This document shows positions 1-9,060 of a DNA stretch of 64,000 nt, one piece after another. The notes beneath the pieces are model-generated. The model saw only the letters and a program-made list of their open reading frames with translations, searched no databases and was not told the DNA's origin. Each line of letters opens with the position of its first letter. The first letter of the stretch is position 1. The position numbers were made by a program, and so were the translations under genes. This stretch comes from Candidatus Hodarchaeota archaeon (GTDB lineage: Archaea; Asgardarchaeota; Heimdallarchaeia; Hodarchaeales; Hodarchaeaceae), in contig JAEOTM010000057.1 of assembly GCA_016839815.1 (NCBI GenBank), positions 26,346 through 90,345 of the forward strand, written 5' to 3'.

Positions 1-388
1 TCTGTACACCATAAATTTCTATGGGGTTAGGAACTTCATATCCGCCTATTTTTGCATACTTTAAAACCGGTAATACTCCAACCCCATGAGAAGAAAATCC
101 TCCCGCATCTTTAACGTCAACATCGTGTAAATTTCCTAAATAGAAAATATCTCCAGGTTTCAATCCTTGATCAGCCATGGAAGCTGCATCAACTATAATA
201 GCGTGGTCAAATCCATCTATTGCATCAAGAATATCCAATCCACCTGTATTTAAATATTGAAATGAAATTCCCATCTTTAGTAATTCTTCATCCTGTTCTA
301 ATTGCTCGACTACTCGAATTCCTGCTCCATCATCCATTCTTATTGAGTTCCCCACTCCCAGAATTACTAATCTTTTCGAATTGTTCAT
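1..388 (-). CDS. Hydrogenase maturation protease (HycI/HyaD/HybD family), 3' part outside window
   Basis: This gene is incomplete: it starts at an ATG at 388 and runs off the left edge, leaving 129 residues. The N-terminus has the family's GVGNSIRMDDG motif (residues 11-21). Residues D20, D67 (in IIVDAA) and H101 (in SSHG) sit where HybD-type endopeptidases bind the nickel of immature [NiFe]-hydrogenase. The family clips the C-terminal tail of the hydrogenase large subunit after metal insertion. It lies downstream of the Hdr operon but beyond a strong hairpin terminator, so it probably has its own promoter. No ribosome-binding site is visible, so the transcript may be leaderless. A hydrogenase large subunit would be expected to the left of the window. 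Confidence 0.88.
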   Translation of the reverse strand, partial: MNNSKRLVILGVGNSIRMDDGAGIRVVEQLEQDEELLKMGISFQYLNTGGLDILDAIDGFDHAIIVDAASMADQGLKPGDIFYLGNLHDVDVKDAGGFSSHGVGVLPVLKYAKIGGYEVPNPIEIYGVQ

Positions 389-612
389 TAAATATCGTTG
401 ATATTCATTGATTTTAAGAAGTACTTGAGTGGAGAAAATTAAATGCTTATGATGTGAATCTTTGTCCTGTCACATTAATCACCACTCATGAATAAATGAG
501 ACCTAACTTAGTAATCATTTTTGTATCATTATTCCGCAATTACCAAGATAGTGGTACGAAATAAGTTTATTTCTATCTTACAGGGATTCTATATGTGGAT
601 CTGAGCGTTTAC

Positions 613-660
613 TATAAAAAAATTGTATGAATCTCTTAGAAAACCAAGAGATTCGTCTTT
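613..660 (-). terminator. Hairpin terminator of the Hdr operon
   Basis: A perfect 9-bp stem GAATCTCTT/AAGAGATTC (629-637 with 646-654, 8-nt loop) is followed on the minus strand by a run of seven T. It lies 10 bases after the stop of the last Hdr gene and separates that operon from the maturation protease. Stem plus T-run resembles a bacterial intrinsic terminator; in archaea the T-run alone can terminate. Confidence 0.6.
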
Positions 661-663
661 GAT

Positions 664-1827
664 TTACACAGTAGCAATCAATCTAGCTTTTTCTTTTATC
701 GAGGCAAAATACACGGCTAGTGGTCGATAAAGCATGTGTGACCATTTTCCAAAAGGTACTTCAATAATCAGCATTGGTCCTGCAATCATCAGATGGATAA
801 CATATATGAAATAACTTGGATAGGTGAAATTCATTAGACGGAATAAGTGTAGGAAGATACCTGTAACTGCAGTTAAGAAAAGTAGAATCAGGAATAGCCA
901 ATCAGATAGATGAGAAAATTTGTGTAATTGTTCTTTCTTTTTATACCGACTCCACATTGCTTCAAGAGTGACAAATAAGAGAGCTACAGTGCCATAATAA
1001 CCGAGAAGTGAGGTAATATCCCAACGTGTATCATCCACTTGGAAAATATCGATAAAGACTACAACGAGAGTAAAAATTGTTACATATCCAGTGACTAAGA
1101 ATACATGTTTTAACCAGCGGAATTTATTATCACAATTCCTCCAGCGAATTTGAAACGGAAAACTTAGCGCTGTTTCAATAATTCCTTTAAATTCTGTAAA
1201 ATACAGTTTGATAGGTACTTTCACACTTTTATCGCTTAGAATTATGTAATAATACATTCTAAATGCATTTGTAAGCAATAGAAAAGCTAACGTTCCTCCC
1301 AGTACTAGGTCACCAATGTGAATCCATTCTTTAGGTGCAAAACTGTCAATTGAGACATTACTACCTTCCATTGTACTGATTCCAGTCAGATTTGCTACTA
1401 GAAAGATTCCCAAAATTAATAATGCTAATGCAATTAAAGCTCCAAATTCCCATTTATGAGAAAGATATAATCTTTTAGATAATCCTGTCCAGTCATATCT
1501 CGCAGTAAGATATCTACGAGTAGCCATCATAAATTCACCAGGTTCTGCTTGACTAGGACATGAAGTGGAACAATCTCCACAATAATAACACAACCATGGT
1601 TCGGCATGAGTTAAGATTTTTTCTTCTAAGCCTAGTTTCGCATATCTGATAAATCTACGAGGAAAATCATTACCACTGACTGAAAGAGGACACGAAACAG
1701 TGCATTGACCACATGAAAAGCATGCAGATACGTCAAATGCTCCAAACTTCTTGATAGTTTTAAATACATCAGGTTTAACATTAAGAACCTTTTCTGTACC
1801 AGTATGTGCAGTTACCATGATAATCAC
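664..1827 (-). CDS. Membrane HdrC-like protein: [4Fe-4S] ferredoxin domain fused to cytochrome-b-like six-helix domain
   Basis: The 387-residue protein begins with an HdrC-like domain holding two [4Fe-4S] motifs, C36/C39/C42/C46 and C80/C83/C86/C90. From about residue 127 it has roughly six hydrophobic helices resembling the NarI/HdrE/DsrM cytochrome-b-like membrane family. Such fusions move electrons between soluble Fe-S centres and membrane quinones or phenazines. It is the last gene of a four-gene operon and overlaps the MvhD gene by 4 nt (ATGA). The start is the ATG at 1827; a second in-frame ATG lies three codons later. The context suggests it anchors an HdrD-HdrA-MvhD complex to the membrane. 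The direction of electron flow and the quinone partner are inference. Confidence 0.82.
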   Translation of the reverse strand: MIIMVTAHTGTEKVLNVKPDVFKTIKKFGAFDVSACFSCGQCTVSCPLSVSGNDFPRRFIRYAKLGLEEKILTHAEPWLCYYCGDCSTSCPSQAEPGEFMMATRRYLTARYDWTGLSKRLYLSHKWEFGALIALALLILGIFLVANLTGISTMEGSNVSIDSFAPKEWIHIGDLVLGGTLAFLLLTNAFRMYYYIILSDKSVKVPIKLYFTEFKGIIETALSFPFQIRWRNCDNKFRWLKHVFLVTGYVTIFTLVVVFIDIFQVDDTRWDITSLLGYYGTVALLFVTLEAMWSRYKKKEQLHKFSHLSDWLFLILLFLTAVTGIFLHLFRLMNFTYPSYFIYVIHLMIAGPMLIIEVPFGKWSHMLYRPLAVYFASIKEKARLIATV

Positions 1828-2270
1828 CTTTTCTTTATTGGACCTAACTCCTTTATTTGATCAGTAAACTCGGTCATAATTTGAGCAAAACGCTTTCCTT
1901 CAGAGGCTGAAATCCATTCTAACCGTAAGCGATCAGTTTCCCAGCCTAATATATCAAAAGCCTCTTTCGTATTTTTAATTCGAACCTCAGCGCTCAAATT
2001 TCCTTCAAGATAGTGGCAATCTCCCGGGTGACATCCGGCTACGATAACTCCATCAGCCCCTTTAAGAAACGCCTTCATAATAAAAGCAGGATCAACACGT
2101 CCAGAACACATAACACGAACTATCCGGATATTTGAGGGATATTTCAATCTTGAAACACCAGCTAAGTCAGCTCCCGCATATGAACACCAATTACACGCTA
2201 TACAAATAATGGTTGGTTCAAATGATCCTTCTGTTTTTTCAGTTTGAATTTCTGTTGTTGTTTGAGTCAT
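1824..2270 (-). CDS. mvhD: MvhD-like iron-sulfur subunit (hydrogenase/heterodisulfide reductase linker)
   Basis: This 148-residue protein matches the MvhD family (F420-non-reducing hydrogenase Fe-S subunit D). Its cysteine pattern is C23-x2-C26-x2-C29, C55 in VMCSGR, then AGCHPGDCHYLEGN. In methanogens MvhD carries a [2Fe-2S] cluster that passes electrons from hydrogenase, or from formate or F420 enzymes, to HdrA. Here it sits directly between HdrA (17 nt gap) and the membrane HdrC (4 nt overlap). No hydrogenase subunits lie in the window, so the donor is unknown; the maturation protease nearby hints at a [NiFe] hydrogenase beyond the left edge. Confidence 0.88.
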   Translation of the reverse strand: MTQTTTEIQTEKTEGSFEPTIICIACNWCSYAGADLAGVSRLKYPSNIRIVRVMCSGRVDPAFIMKAFLKGADGVIVAGCHPGDCHYLEGNLSAEVRIKNTKEAFDILGWETDRLRLEWISASEGKRFAQIMTEFTDQIKELGPIKKR

Positions 2271-2287
2271 TTCCTATCACTACTCCT

Positions 2288-5200
2288 TTAGGGTGCCTCC
2301 ACAGGTGGTTGTTCGACGCCTTCGATACTCGGTTCAGATTTTGAAAGTATAGCTTCAATCTGAGCATTAATCGTTTCATTTTGGAAGTGGCTAATTGTGA
2401 TTGCACTAACGGGACACGTTACTACGCATAAACCACAACCTTTGCAAACTCCTGGATTGACAAAGGCTTTTACTGTCTTTATGGTAGTTGTTTCCATACT
2501 AATTTCCTTCTCGTGAAGTTCTATGGCCTTATAAGGACATATTTCTTCACATCGTCCACATCCTCGACACATTTCCTCATTCACTTCAGAAATGGCTCCT
2601 TCAGATAATAGATAACCTGGTGCCAGTAATGCCATTACTCGAACAGCTGCTCCACTTGCTTGATATATACTTTCATAGGTAAATTTCGGGTAATGAGCTG
2701 TTCCTGCAAGAAAAACTCCGTCAGTGGCAAAATCCAAAGGTCTTAATTTGACATGTGCTTCAAGGAAGAACTTATCTGCACCTCTTGGAACTTTGAACAT
2801 TTGACTTAGCTCTTCGTTGGGTTTAGGGACAAGAGGAGTGCTAAGAAGAATTGTATCAACATCCTGAATTCGTAGCTTTTCACCCAGTGTGATATCCAAT
2901 ACTTCCACTGATCCATCAGAATTTATTGTTGGTTTGTTATCATCATTGTAACCTATGAAAACTGTTCCCAATTTCCGGGTTTTGAGATATAACTCCTCAA
3001 GATCACCATAAGTACGGACATCTTTATAGAGAATGAATACATTTGCATCTGGATCTCTTTCTTTAATTCTAATGCTGTTCTTAATTGCGGTGGTACAGCA
3101 AATTCTAGAACAATACGTTCTAGGAGCTTCATCTTCACGTGAACCCACACACTGGATCATTACAACTGTTTTTGGGTCTGTTTGGTCAAATTCTAGCTCA
3201 AATTCTCTTTGTGTTTTCACCCGAGTATCATTCCCATATTCATAGTATCCTTCTGGGATGAATGGTCGTGCCCCAGTTGCTAGCACTGCTGCACCAAACT
3301 TTATCTCCTGTCCATTAACAATACCTGTAAATTTACCTACCGCTCCAGTCAAAGATTCGAGATTTGCCCCTGTGAATACCGTGATATTTTCTTCATCATT
3401 TACTTGGTTTGCTAATTCTTTAACAATATCTTCCCCCTGAAGCTCATTATGGAGACGTGGTATCTCCAGTAATTCACCCCCAAGCTGATTTTCCTTTTCA
3501 ACAAGGTAAACAGGATACCCTCCACGGGCTATATCTAGTGCCGCAGTCATTCCAGAGATTCCCCCTCCAACAACTAATGCCTTCTGGTCAATAGGAATTT
3601 TCTCTTTCAGTAATGGTTCTAGTCGACAAGTTCGTGCGATGGCACCACGTAACATATCTTTTGCTTTCTCTGTTGCTTCACCTTTTTCATGGGGATGAAC
3701 CCAGGAGATATGTTCTCTTAGATTTGTTAACTCGAAAAGAAATTCATTTAATCCTGCTTCTTTTAATGTACTTCTAAATAGTGGTTCATGAGTTCGAGGA
3801 GTACAGGAGGCGACTATGATTCGATTTAGGTTGTGCTCTTTGATTTTTTCTTTAATTGTAAGTTGTGTATCAGCAGCACATGCATAAAGAGGATCATCAG
3901 CGAATTTCACATTCGGAAAAGTCCGAGCATATTCTGCTACCTCTTTAACATCTACTACCGAAGCAATGTTATGGCCACAGTGGCACACAAATACACCTAT
4001 TCGCGATTCATCAGCTGAATCAACAGCTATTGCACGGGGATACTTCTTTTCTTTTACTTCAGTTCCCCTAACATCTTTGAGTAAGATAGCTGCTTTTGCG
4101 GCCGCTCCACTAGCTTGTGCAACGGTATCAGGTATATCTTTTGGCCCTGATGCTACTCCACAAACATAGACCCCAGGTTTACTTGTCTCAATTGGTTTCA
4201 AAGGATCTGAAACTACAAATCCATTATGATCTAATTCCAGATGAAGTTGGTTCTGCAAAAAGTCTGTTTGAGACGTGGTATCCATCCCTGTAGATAAGAC
4301 TACCATATCCATTTCCTTTGTTGTAATTGAAGGAGAGTCCATAAATTGCTCAAATTTTAAAATAAGATTCTGATTCTCAGGATTTTCTTCTATTTCGTAA
4401 ATTCTAGAGTTAATGAATTTGATCCCAAACTCATTGATGGCTCTTTTATAGAATTCCTCAAACCCCTTTCCAAATGCTCTTATATCCATATAGAAAATGT
4501 AGGCTTCGACATCTGGATCGTGTTCTTTTGCCATAATTGCCTCTTTTATCGCATACATACAACAGGCTGCCGAACAGTACTCTTTATTGATTGATAAGTC
4601 ACGTGAACCAACACATTGAAGAAATGCAATTTTCTTTGGATGTTTCCCGTCTGAGCGACGGACAACTTCTCCTTCAGTTGGACCTGAAGCATTGAGAAGT
4701 CTTTCAAATTGCAAAGTTGTAAACACGTTTGGATACTCCTCGAAATGCAGTCTCTCAATTTCCTTAGCATCAAAAGGATCAAAACCAGTGGTAGTAATTA
4801 CTGCACCAACATTGACAGAGCATTCCTCATCCTTTTGAGTATAATCGATAGCTCCTGGACCACATTTCTTCTCACATATCTTACACTTACCTTCCTGAAA
4901 ATATCTACACGTATCATGCTCTAAATATGCAACCTTTGGAACCGCCTGTGGAAATGGAATTGAAATATTCTTCCTACCAGCTTTTTCTCTCCCTTTTTTA
5001 TCTTTTTTAGTTAATCCTGCATTAAAATCATCCTCAATCCAGACTGGACATTTTTCTTCACAAATTCCACAACCTGTACAGAGCTCCTCATCTACATAAC
5101 GTGCTTTTTTCGTATATTTGAGAGTAAAATTTCCAGCAGATCCTTCTAAATCCACGGGATCACAGTAAGATAACAATTCGATGTTTGGATGTCTTTCTAC

Positions 5201-5407
5201 TTCTACTAGTTTTGGCCCTAAAATACACATCGCACAATCTAAAGTTGGAAATGTTTTATCCAGCTGAACCATTCTCCCACCGATGCTTGGGTTGCTTTCT
5301 AGCAAATAAACTTTAAATCCTTGATCTGCTAAGTCAAGAGATGACTGTATTCCTGCAATTCCACCGCCAATTATCGCAACTGATCCTCTTTTTTCTGCTT
5401 CTGTCAT
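2288..5407 (-). CDS. hdrA: HdrA-like flavoprotein, double-length (two FAD/thioredoxin-reductase-like modules)
   Basis: The protein has 1039 residues, against about 650 for the methanogen form. The first module has a GGGIAG dinucleotide fold (residues 14-19), the HdrA motif around C58/C61, a [4Fe-4S] motif C110/C113/C116/C120, more cysteines around C167-C182, and an FAD-domain end near 411-440. The second module starts with the canonical HdrA N-terminal segment GVFVCHCGHN (471-480), a second GGGISG fold (614-619), and two C-terminal ferredoxin motifs (C947/950/953/957 and C988/991/994/998). HdrA is the flavin centre of bifurcating Hdr complexes. Fused two-module HdrA proteins occur in other anaerobes, so the length is not damage. 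Operon spacing is 17 nt on both sides. Confidence 0.9.
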   Translation of the reverse strand: MTEAEKRGSVAIIGGGIAGIQSSLDLADQGFKVYLLESNPSIGGRMVQLDKTFPTLDCAMCILGPKLVEVERHPNIELLSYCDPVDLEGSAGNFTLKYTKKARYVDEELCTGCGICEEKCPVWIEDDFNAGLTKKDKKGREKAGRKNISIPFPQAVPKVAYLEHDTCRYFQEGKCKICEKKCGPGAIDYTQKDEECSVNVGAVITTTGFDPFDAKEIERLHFEEYPNVFTTLQFERLLNASGPTEGEVVRRSDGKHPKKIAFLQCVGSRDLSINKEYCSAACCMYAIKEAIMAKEHDPDVEAYIFYMDIRAFGKGFEEFYKRAINEFGIKFINSRIYEIEENPENQNLILKFEQFMDSPSITTKEMDMVVLSTGMDTTSQTDFLQNQLHLELDHNGFVVSDPLKPIETSKPGVYVCGVASGPKDIPDTVAQASGAAAKAAILLKDVRGTEVKEKKYPRAIAVDSADESRIGVFVCHCGHNIASVVDVKEVAEYARTFPNVKFADDPLYACAADTQLTIKEKIKEHNLNRIIVASCTPRTHEPLFRSTLKEAGLNEFLFELTNLREHISWVHPHEKGEATEKAKDMLRGAIARTCRLEPLLKEKIPIDQKALVVGGGISGMTAALDIARGGYPVYLVEKENQLGGELLEIPRLHNELQGEDIVKELANQVNDEENITVFTGANLESLTGAVGKFTGIVNGQEIKFGAAVLATGARPFIPEGYYEYGNDTRVKTQREFELEFDQTDPKTVVMIQCVGSREDEAPRTYCSRICCTTAIKNSIRIKERDPDANVFILYKDVRTYGDLEELYLKTRKLGTVFIGYNDDNKPTINSDGSVEVLDITLGEKLRIQDVDTILLSTPLVPKPNEELSQMFKVPRGADKFFLEAHVKLRPLDFATDGVFLAGTAHYPKFTYESIYQASGAAVRVMALLAPGYLLSEGAISEVNEEMCRGCGRCEEICPYKAIELHEKEISMETTTIKTVKAFVNPGVCKGCGLCVVTCPVSAITISHFQNETINAQIEAILSKSEPSIEGVEQPPVEAP

Positions 5408-5424
5408 TTTTTCTTCCTCACATA

Positions 5425-6552
5425 TTATTTACTTGATGTAGATTCATCTACTATCATTCCAAGCTCCTTAATTTTAATTTGGAAGTTGTGTTGAGGTTTT
5501 CTATCTTCCATTACGCAATTTAAATGCGCAAAACATTTTGTGCATCCGACAGCAAGAGTTCCTTCATCTCCTACTACGTCTTTAGTTTCTTCTAACTTTC
5601 TTAGCATTATTGCGCGTGAGTTATCATCACATTTGAGCCATGCAGACACACCACAGCACTTCGTATGTTGTTTATTCAAGGTAAATTCTTTTATATTACC
5701 ACCAGCAGCTTTTAACACAGATCTAGGTGTATCATACTCGTTCATGTATCGACCTAATCTACAGGCATCATGATAGGCTACATCATAACTATCTCCCTTG
5801 AAATCTAATTTCTCCTTATTCTCTTCAATGAATTGAGCGATATGTTGAACTCGAACGTTGAGATCATACAATTTCTCAAAAGAATAGTAGCATTCTGCAC
5901 ACGAAACAACAAGGGTTGTTATTCCTGCTTCCTTAATGTATTGGGTATTATACTCACGTACTTTCTCATAGGCGTCTTCGTCACCCGTCCAGTACGCATC
6001 ATGACCACAACATTTAAGAGATATCAGATTAGGACTCACTCCCGCTTTATTCATGAGATTGATAGCACTTTGACCAATCTGATGAAAATTAGTTTCTTCT
6101 AAATCTAAAAATTTGTCAAACAGGTCAATACAACCAGGGAAATATGCAATCTTTGATTCAGGATTCGTTTGACCTTCATACTCAAACTTCATCCCTGAAT
6201 CAGTCATTTCACCCATAAATACTTGCAGTAAATTAAAGATATTATGATGAGCAAATTTATCTTCACTAATTCCTTTTTTTCTGGATAATCGTATAAATTC
6301 AGGAAAATCAACTTCTTGGGGACATATTTCTAAGCAGAGTCCACATGTTAAACAGGAAGTTAGTTCATCCTCGGTCACTGAGTCGTATATCTTGAAATTG
6401 TGAATGATTCTTCTTGGGTTAAATTTTGATACTCTACGGACTGGACATACACTTACACAGGATGAACATTGATAACAAGCTAATAATATTGATTTCAGTT
6501 CATCGGAATTTATATCAAATTCATATTTCGGTTGACTCTCTGATAGTACCAT
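5425..6552 (-). CDS. HdrD-like (HdrC-HdrB fusion) protein with two CCG domains
   Basis: The 375-residue protein has an N-terminal ferredoxin domain with two [4Fe-4S] motifs (C26/29/32/36 and C67/70/73/77). Two cysteine-rich CCG domains follow: C141, CCG 181-183, C218, C221; and C264, CCG 299-301, C337, C340. In HdrB/HdrD these domains hold the noncubane [4Fe-4S] clusters that reduce a disulfide; related proteins (GlpC, LutA, TmcB) use other substrates. All ligand cysteines are present. It is the first gene of the operon, starting at the ATG at 6552, followed by HdrA after 17 nt. The substrate disulfide cannot be told from sequence. Confidence 0.88.
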   Translation of the reverse strand: MVLSESQPKYEFDINSDELKSILLACYQCSSCVSVCPVRRVSKFNPRRIIHNFKIYDSVTEDELTSCLTCGLCLEICPQEVDFPEFIRLSRKKGISEDKFAHHNIFNLLQVFMGEMTDSGMKFEYEGQTNPESKIAYFPGCIDLFDKFLDLEETNFHQIGQSAINLMNKAGVSPNLISLKCCGHDAYWTGDEDAYEKVREYNTQYIKEAGITTLVVSCAECYYSFEKLYDLNVRVQHIAQFIEENKEKLDFKGDSYDVAYHDACRLGRYMNEYDTPRSVLKAAGGNIKEFTLNKQHTKCCGVSAWLKCDDNSRAIMLRKLEETKDVVGDEGTLAVGCTKCFAHLNCVMEDRKPQHNFQIKIKELGMIVDESTSSK

Positions 6553-6930
6553 AAGTTTGTCTCCTCACACTATTATTGATTTCTTTTTTGAATTCGGTCT
6601 CAACGGATTGTCAAAATATCTAAAACACTTTATTAGTTGTGAACTGCCCTCTCCAGTAACCACTTCATTGTTAGAATATAAACTAGCATTATATAAACTA
6701 ATGGTCAATAATGGCATTAAAATCACAACTCTTAGTCCTACGGTGGACTAAAAGGAAGTTGTCAACAGTTTTGATTACTGGCTTTATATATTCTTTGATA
6801 AGTGATCGTTTTGTAGCCAAAAGTTAACCAAAGATAACAATAGAAAAGAATTTAAGAATTAAAAAATGTTTTAAGCACATAATCACCCACCCTCTTAAAC
6901 ATATTAGTTTTTGAAAAGGAAGTAAAAAAT
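6553..6930. promoter_or_regulatory. 378-bp divergent intergenic region between the Hdr operon and the lipoyl carrier gene
   Basis: This AT-rich spacer must hold the promoters of both flanking units. A TATA-like AATTTAAGAATT lies at about 6849-6860, upstream of the + strand gene. No strong inverted repeat was found. A 64-codon open frame at 6557-6751 has no ribosome-binding site and low-complexity, non-protein-like composition, and is not called. Confidence 0.35.
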
Positions 6931-7314
6931 ATGTCCCCCGAAGTAGATGATTCTTGTAAATACTATAAAGAACACCAATGGGTAAGAGTGGAAGATGGTA
7001 TATGCTTAGTCGGAATTTCCGATTTTGCTCAAGATTCTTTAAAAGATGTCGTAATGGTTGAACTCCCTGAGGTTGGAGATTCTGTTACACAAGGTGAAGT
7101 ATTCACCTCTATCGAAAGCGTAAAAGCTGTAAGTGATGTCTTCAGTCCAATCTCAGGAGAAATTATTGAGGTCAATGAAGAGCTAGAAGACACTCCAGAG
7201 AATGTCAATGAAGATCCTTATGGAAGTTGGCTTGTGAAAGTCAAACCATCGAATCTTGATGCTGATTTAGCTAATTTAATGAGTCCTGCAGAATATGAAG
7301 ATTTCTGCGGTTAG
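6931..7314 (+). CDS. gcvH: Glycine cleavage H-like lipoyl carrier protein
   Basis: This 127-residue protein has the normal GcvH length and fold pattern. The lipoylation motif FTSIESVKAVSD places the lipoyl-lysine at K65. The usual C-terminal PYGSWLVKVK and MSPAEYEDFC blocks are present. A GGAAG ribosome-binding site lies about 10 bases before the ATG. GcvH carries aminomethyl-lipoyl between glycine decarboxylase subunits, but no gcvP or gcvT is in the window. It is instead divergent from an Hdr operon. In sulfur oxidisers, GcvH-like LbpA proteins work with the sHdr complex, so an Hdr-linked role is possible. The canonical ESVKA motif makes ordinary glycine cleavage, or service to another lipoyl enzyme, equally likely. 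Confidence 0.9.
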   Translation: MSPEVDDSCKYYKEHQWVRVEDGICLVGISDFAQDSLKDVVMVELPEVGDSVTQGEVFTSIESVKAVSDVFSPISGEIIEVNEELEDTPENVNEDPYGSWLVKVKPSNLDADLANLMSPAEYEDFCG

Positions 7315-7346
7315 AGTTTAATCTTCCTATTCATTTCATGCCCTAT

Positions 7347-7383
7347 GGAGTTTTTCCTCCCTGGGAAACCTTTTTTTTATTAT
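7347..7383 (+). terminator. T-run terminator after the H-protein gene
   Basis: A weak CCC/GGG and TTT/AAA inverted repeat is followed by eight T at 7371-7378. It lies between two convergent genes. Confidence 0.4.
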
Positions 7384-7408
7384 TAGACCTTCTAGTCGAT
7401 TTTAAAAT

Positions 7409-8098
7409 TTATTCTGAGATCAAATCCTCTACAAGTAAAAGTGTTAACACTGCTATTATGATAGCATGGAGAAATAAAATTAGCGCATTACTAAGTGCAG
7501 CCATAGGATCGTAATAAAATGTTAGATTTTTAGTTGCATCTGCTGCAATAATTATTGAGGGAATTATTAGAGGAAAGAATAGAATTGGAACAGCTAATGT
7601 TTTTGATTTCGCATAAACTGTTAACAATGAGACTATACACCCTGCAACAGTAAGGTCCACTGTTCCCAGTACTAATACAAGGATAAATACTGCCATACTT
7701 CCTTGAATAGAAATATTTAGAAAAATAATTGCCACAATAAAGGCAAAAAATTCTACAACCCCCACTATCACCAGCAGATAGAGAAGTTTGGACAAAAATA
7801 TTGCCTGAGGTTTTACGGGTAATGATAACAGGGAATAAAGAGAATTTTTTTGTGTTTCACGTGAAAACACCGAATTAACCCCAAGCATAATTGTAAAGGT
7901 AATAATAAACCACATTGCTGCTGTTGAGATGGTATACTGGGCTTCAAGGGTAACATCTTCAATAAGTTTGAACAAGGAAGAAAATATTAATACAGCGGCA
8001 AATGAAAATAACCCCATTGAAAAAAGAGTTTCTTTAGTTCTGAATTCTAAAACTAAATCTTTTTTCATCATATTCAATGTATCACTGATTATAGACAT
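7409..8098 (-). CDS. ccmB: CcmB, haem-exporter ABC transporter membrane subunit
   Basis: The 229-residue protein has about six membrane helices. It begins with the family-typical MKKDLVLEFRTKE segment and ends with a helix and a short acidic tail. CcmB forms the CcmABCD complex that releases holo-CcmE from CcmC during System I cytochrome c maturation. It is the last gene of ccmC-ccmD-ccmA-ccmB on the minus strand, 25 nt after ccmA. The identification rests on the family pattern and on the adjoining ccmA and ccmC; on its own it could be taken for a generic ABC-2 permease. Confidence 0.85.
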   Translation of the reverse strand: MSIISDTLNMMKKDLVLEFRTKETLFSMGLFSFAAVLIFSSLFKLIEDVTLEAQYTISTAAMWFIITFTIMLGVNSVFSRETQKNSLYSLLSLPVKPQAIFLSKLLYLLVIVGVVEFFAFIVAIIFLNISIQGSMAVFILVLVLGTVDLTVAGCIVSLLTVYAKSKTLAVPILFFPLIIPSIIIAADATKNLTFYYDPMAALSNALILFLHAIIIAVLTLLLVEDLISE

Positions 8099-8123
8099 TG
8101 TGATTCAACAGCTAACTATTTTT

Positions 8124-8825
8124 TTATTTCTTTAAACTTAAAAATTGATCATAATCGGTTGGTAAATAGGAATGAATGATTTTACCTTTTTCTAAATAAT
8201 AAACACGATTGCATAATTGGGCTATAGCCTCAAAATCATGAGAACATATTATTATTGTATTATCTGGATTCTTTTCTTTAATTATTTTGTACAACATCTC
8301 CCGATTCTCAACATCTAATCCACTAAAAGGTTCGTCAAGAAGTAACACTCCAGGTAACGTTGGATATGAAGCGCGGAGGATTTCTAACTTCTTTGCCATA
8401 CCGGTGGAATACTCCCTTACGGGTCGATCAATGAAGAGTTTTAGCTTGAATGTCTTAATAATCTCCTTGACAGCCTGTTTAGGATTTTTAACACGTTTAC
8501 TCATTTTGAAATAATATTCAAGGTTTTCTCTACCAGTAAGATCATCAAATAAGAATGCTTGGCTTAATAATACTTCCATATTCTTTTTAAGATCAGATTT
8601 ACGTTCTTTGATATCCACACCATCAATTTCTAATATTCCAGAAGATGGAGATATGAGCAGTGCAATAATTTTGAGTAAAGTACTTTTACCTGCTCCATTA
8701 TGACCAATTAATCCAATCGTTTCTCCCAGTTCAATGGTTAAATCTATATTTTTGAGTGCTGTTGTAAATACAAATGTTTTATTGATTTTTGAAAGCTTTA
8801 CAACGGGTTGTGGAATTTTAACCAT
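8124..8825 (-). CDS. ccmA: CcmA, ABC transporter ATPase for cytochrome c maturation
   Basis: This 233-residue ABC ATPase has Walker A GHNGAGKST (41-49), the signature YSTGMAKKLE, Walker B GVLLLDEP and the switch histidine in IICSHDFEA. It sits between the small CcmD-like gene and ccmB. ATP hydrolysis by CcmA drives release of haem-loaded CcmE from CcmC. The sequence alone would only support a generic ABC ATPase; the CcmA call comes from its neighbours. The start is the ATG at 8825. Confidence 0.85.
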   Translation of the reverse strand: MVKIPQPVVKLSKINKTFVFTTALKNIDLTIELGETIGLIGHNGAGKSTLLKIIALLISPSSGILEIDGVDIKERKSDLKKNMEVLLSQAFLFDDLTGRENLEYYFKMSKRVKNPKQAVKEIIKTFKLKLFIDRPVREYSTGMAKKLEILRASYPTLPGVLLLDEPFSGLDVENREMLYKIIKEKNPDNTIIICSHDFEAIAQLCNRVYYLEKGKIIHSYLPTDYDQFLSLKK

Positions 8826-8871
8826 TGGAAATCCCTTGTAAAAGTAGAAGTAGTTTCTTGTTATGAGAAGT

Positions 8872-9030
8872 TTAGTCGTCCTTTAGACTCTCAAGTTCCA
8901 ATTCTAATTTCCTCACTCTATTATTAGTGTAATAGAGATAATAGAAAATTATTAACCATACCACTACTGAAATAAAAAATAGTAGACTTAGTTCGGATCC
9001 CAATAAATCATCAAAAATATCTGTTATCAT
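8872..9030 (-). CDS. ccmD: Small CcmD-like membrane protein (52 aa)
   Basis: Reading the minus strand from the ATG at 9030 gives a 52-residue protein. It has one membrane helix (about residues 14-34, SLLFFISVVVWLIIFYY) and a charged, helical C-terminal tail rich in Lys, Glu and Leu. That is the size, topology and tail of CcmD, which helps release holo-CcmE from the CcmABC complex. It fills the gap between ccmC (30 nt) and ccmA (46 nt). CcmD sequences are poorly conserved, so the call depends on topology and context. Confidence 0.75.
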   Translation of the reverse strand: MITDIFDDLLGSELSLLFFISVVVWLIIFYYLYYTNNRVRKLELELESLKDD

Positions 9031-9060
9031 ATTGATTCCTTCTATCTGTACGCTTATCTC

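Noticed and set aside
6557..6751. 64-codon open frame on the + strand in the Hdr/GcvH spacer
   Set aside because: It has no ribosome-binding site or TATA box at useful spacing, its composition is not protein-like, and it occupies the region where the Hdr promoter must be.
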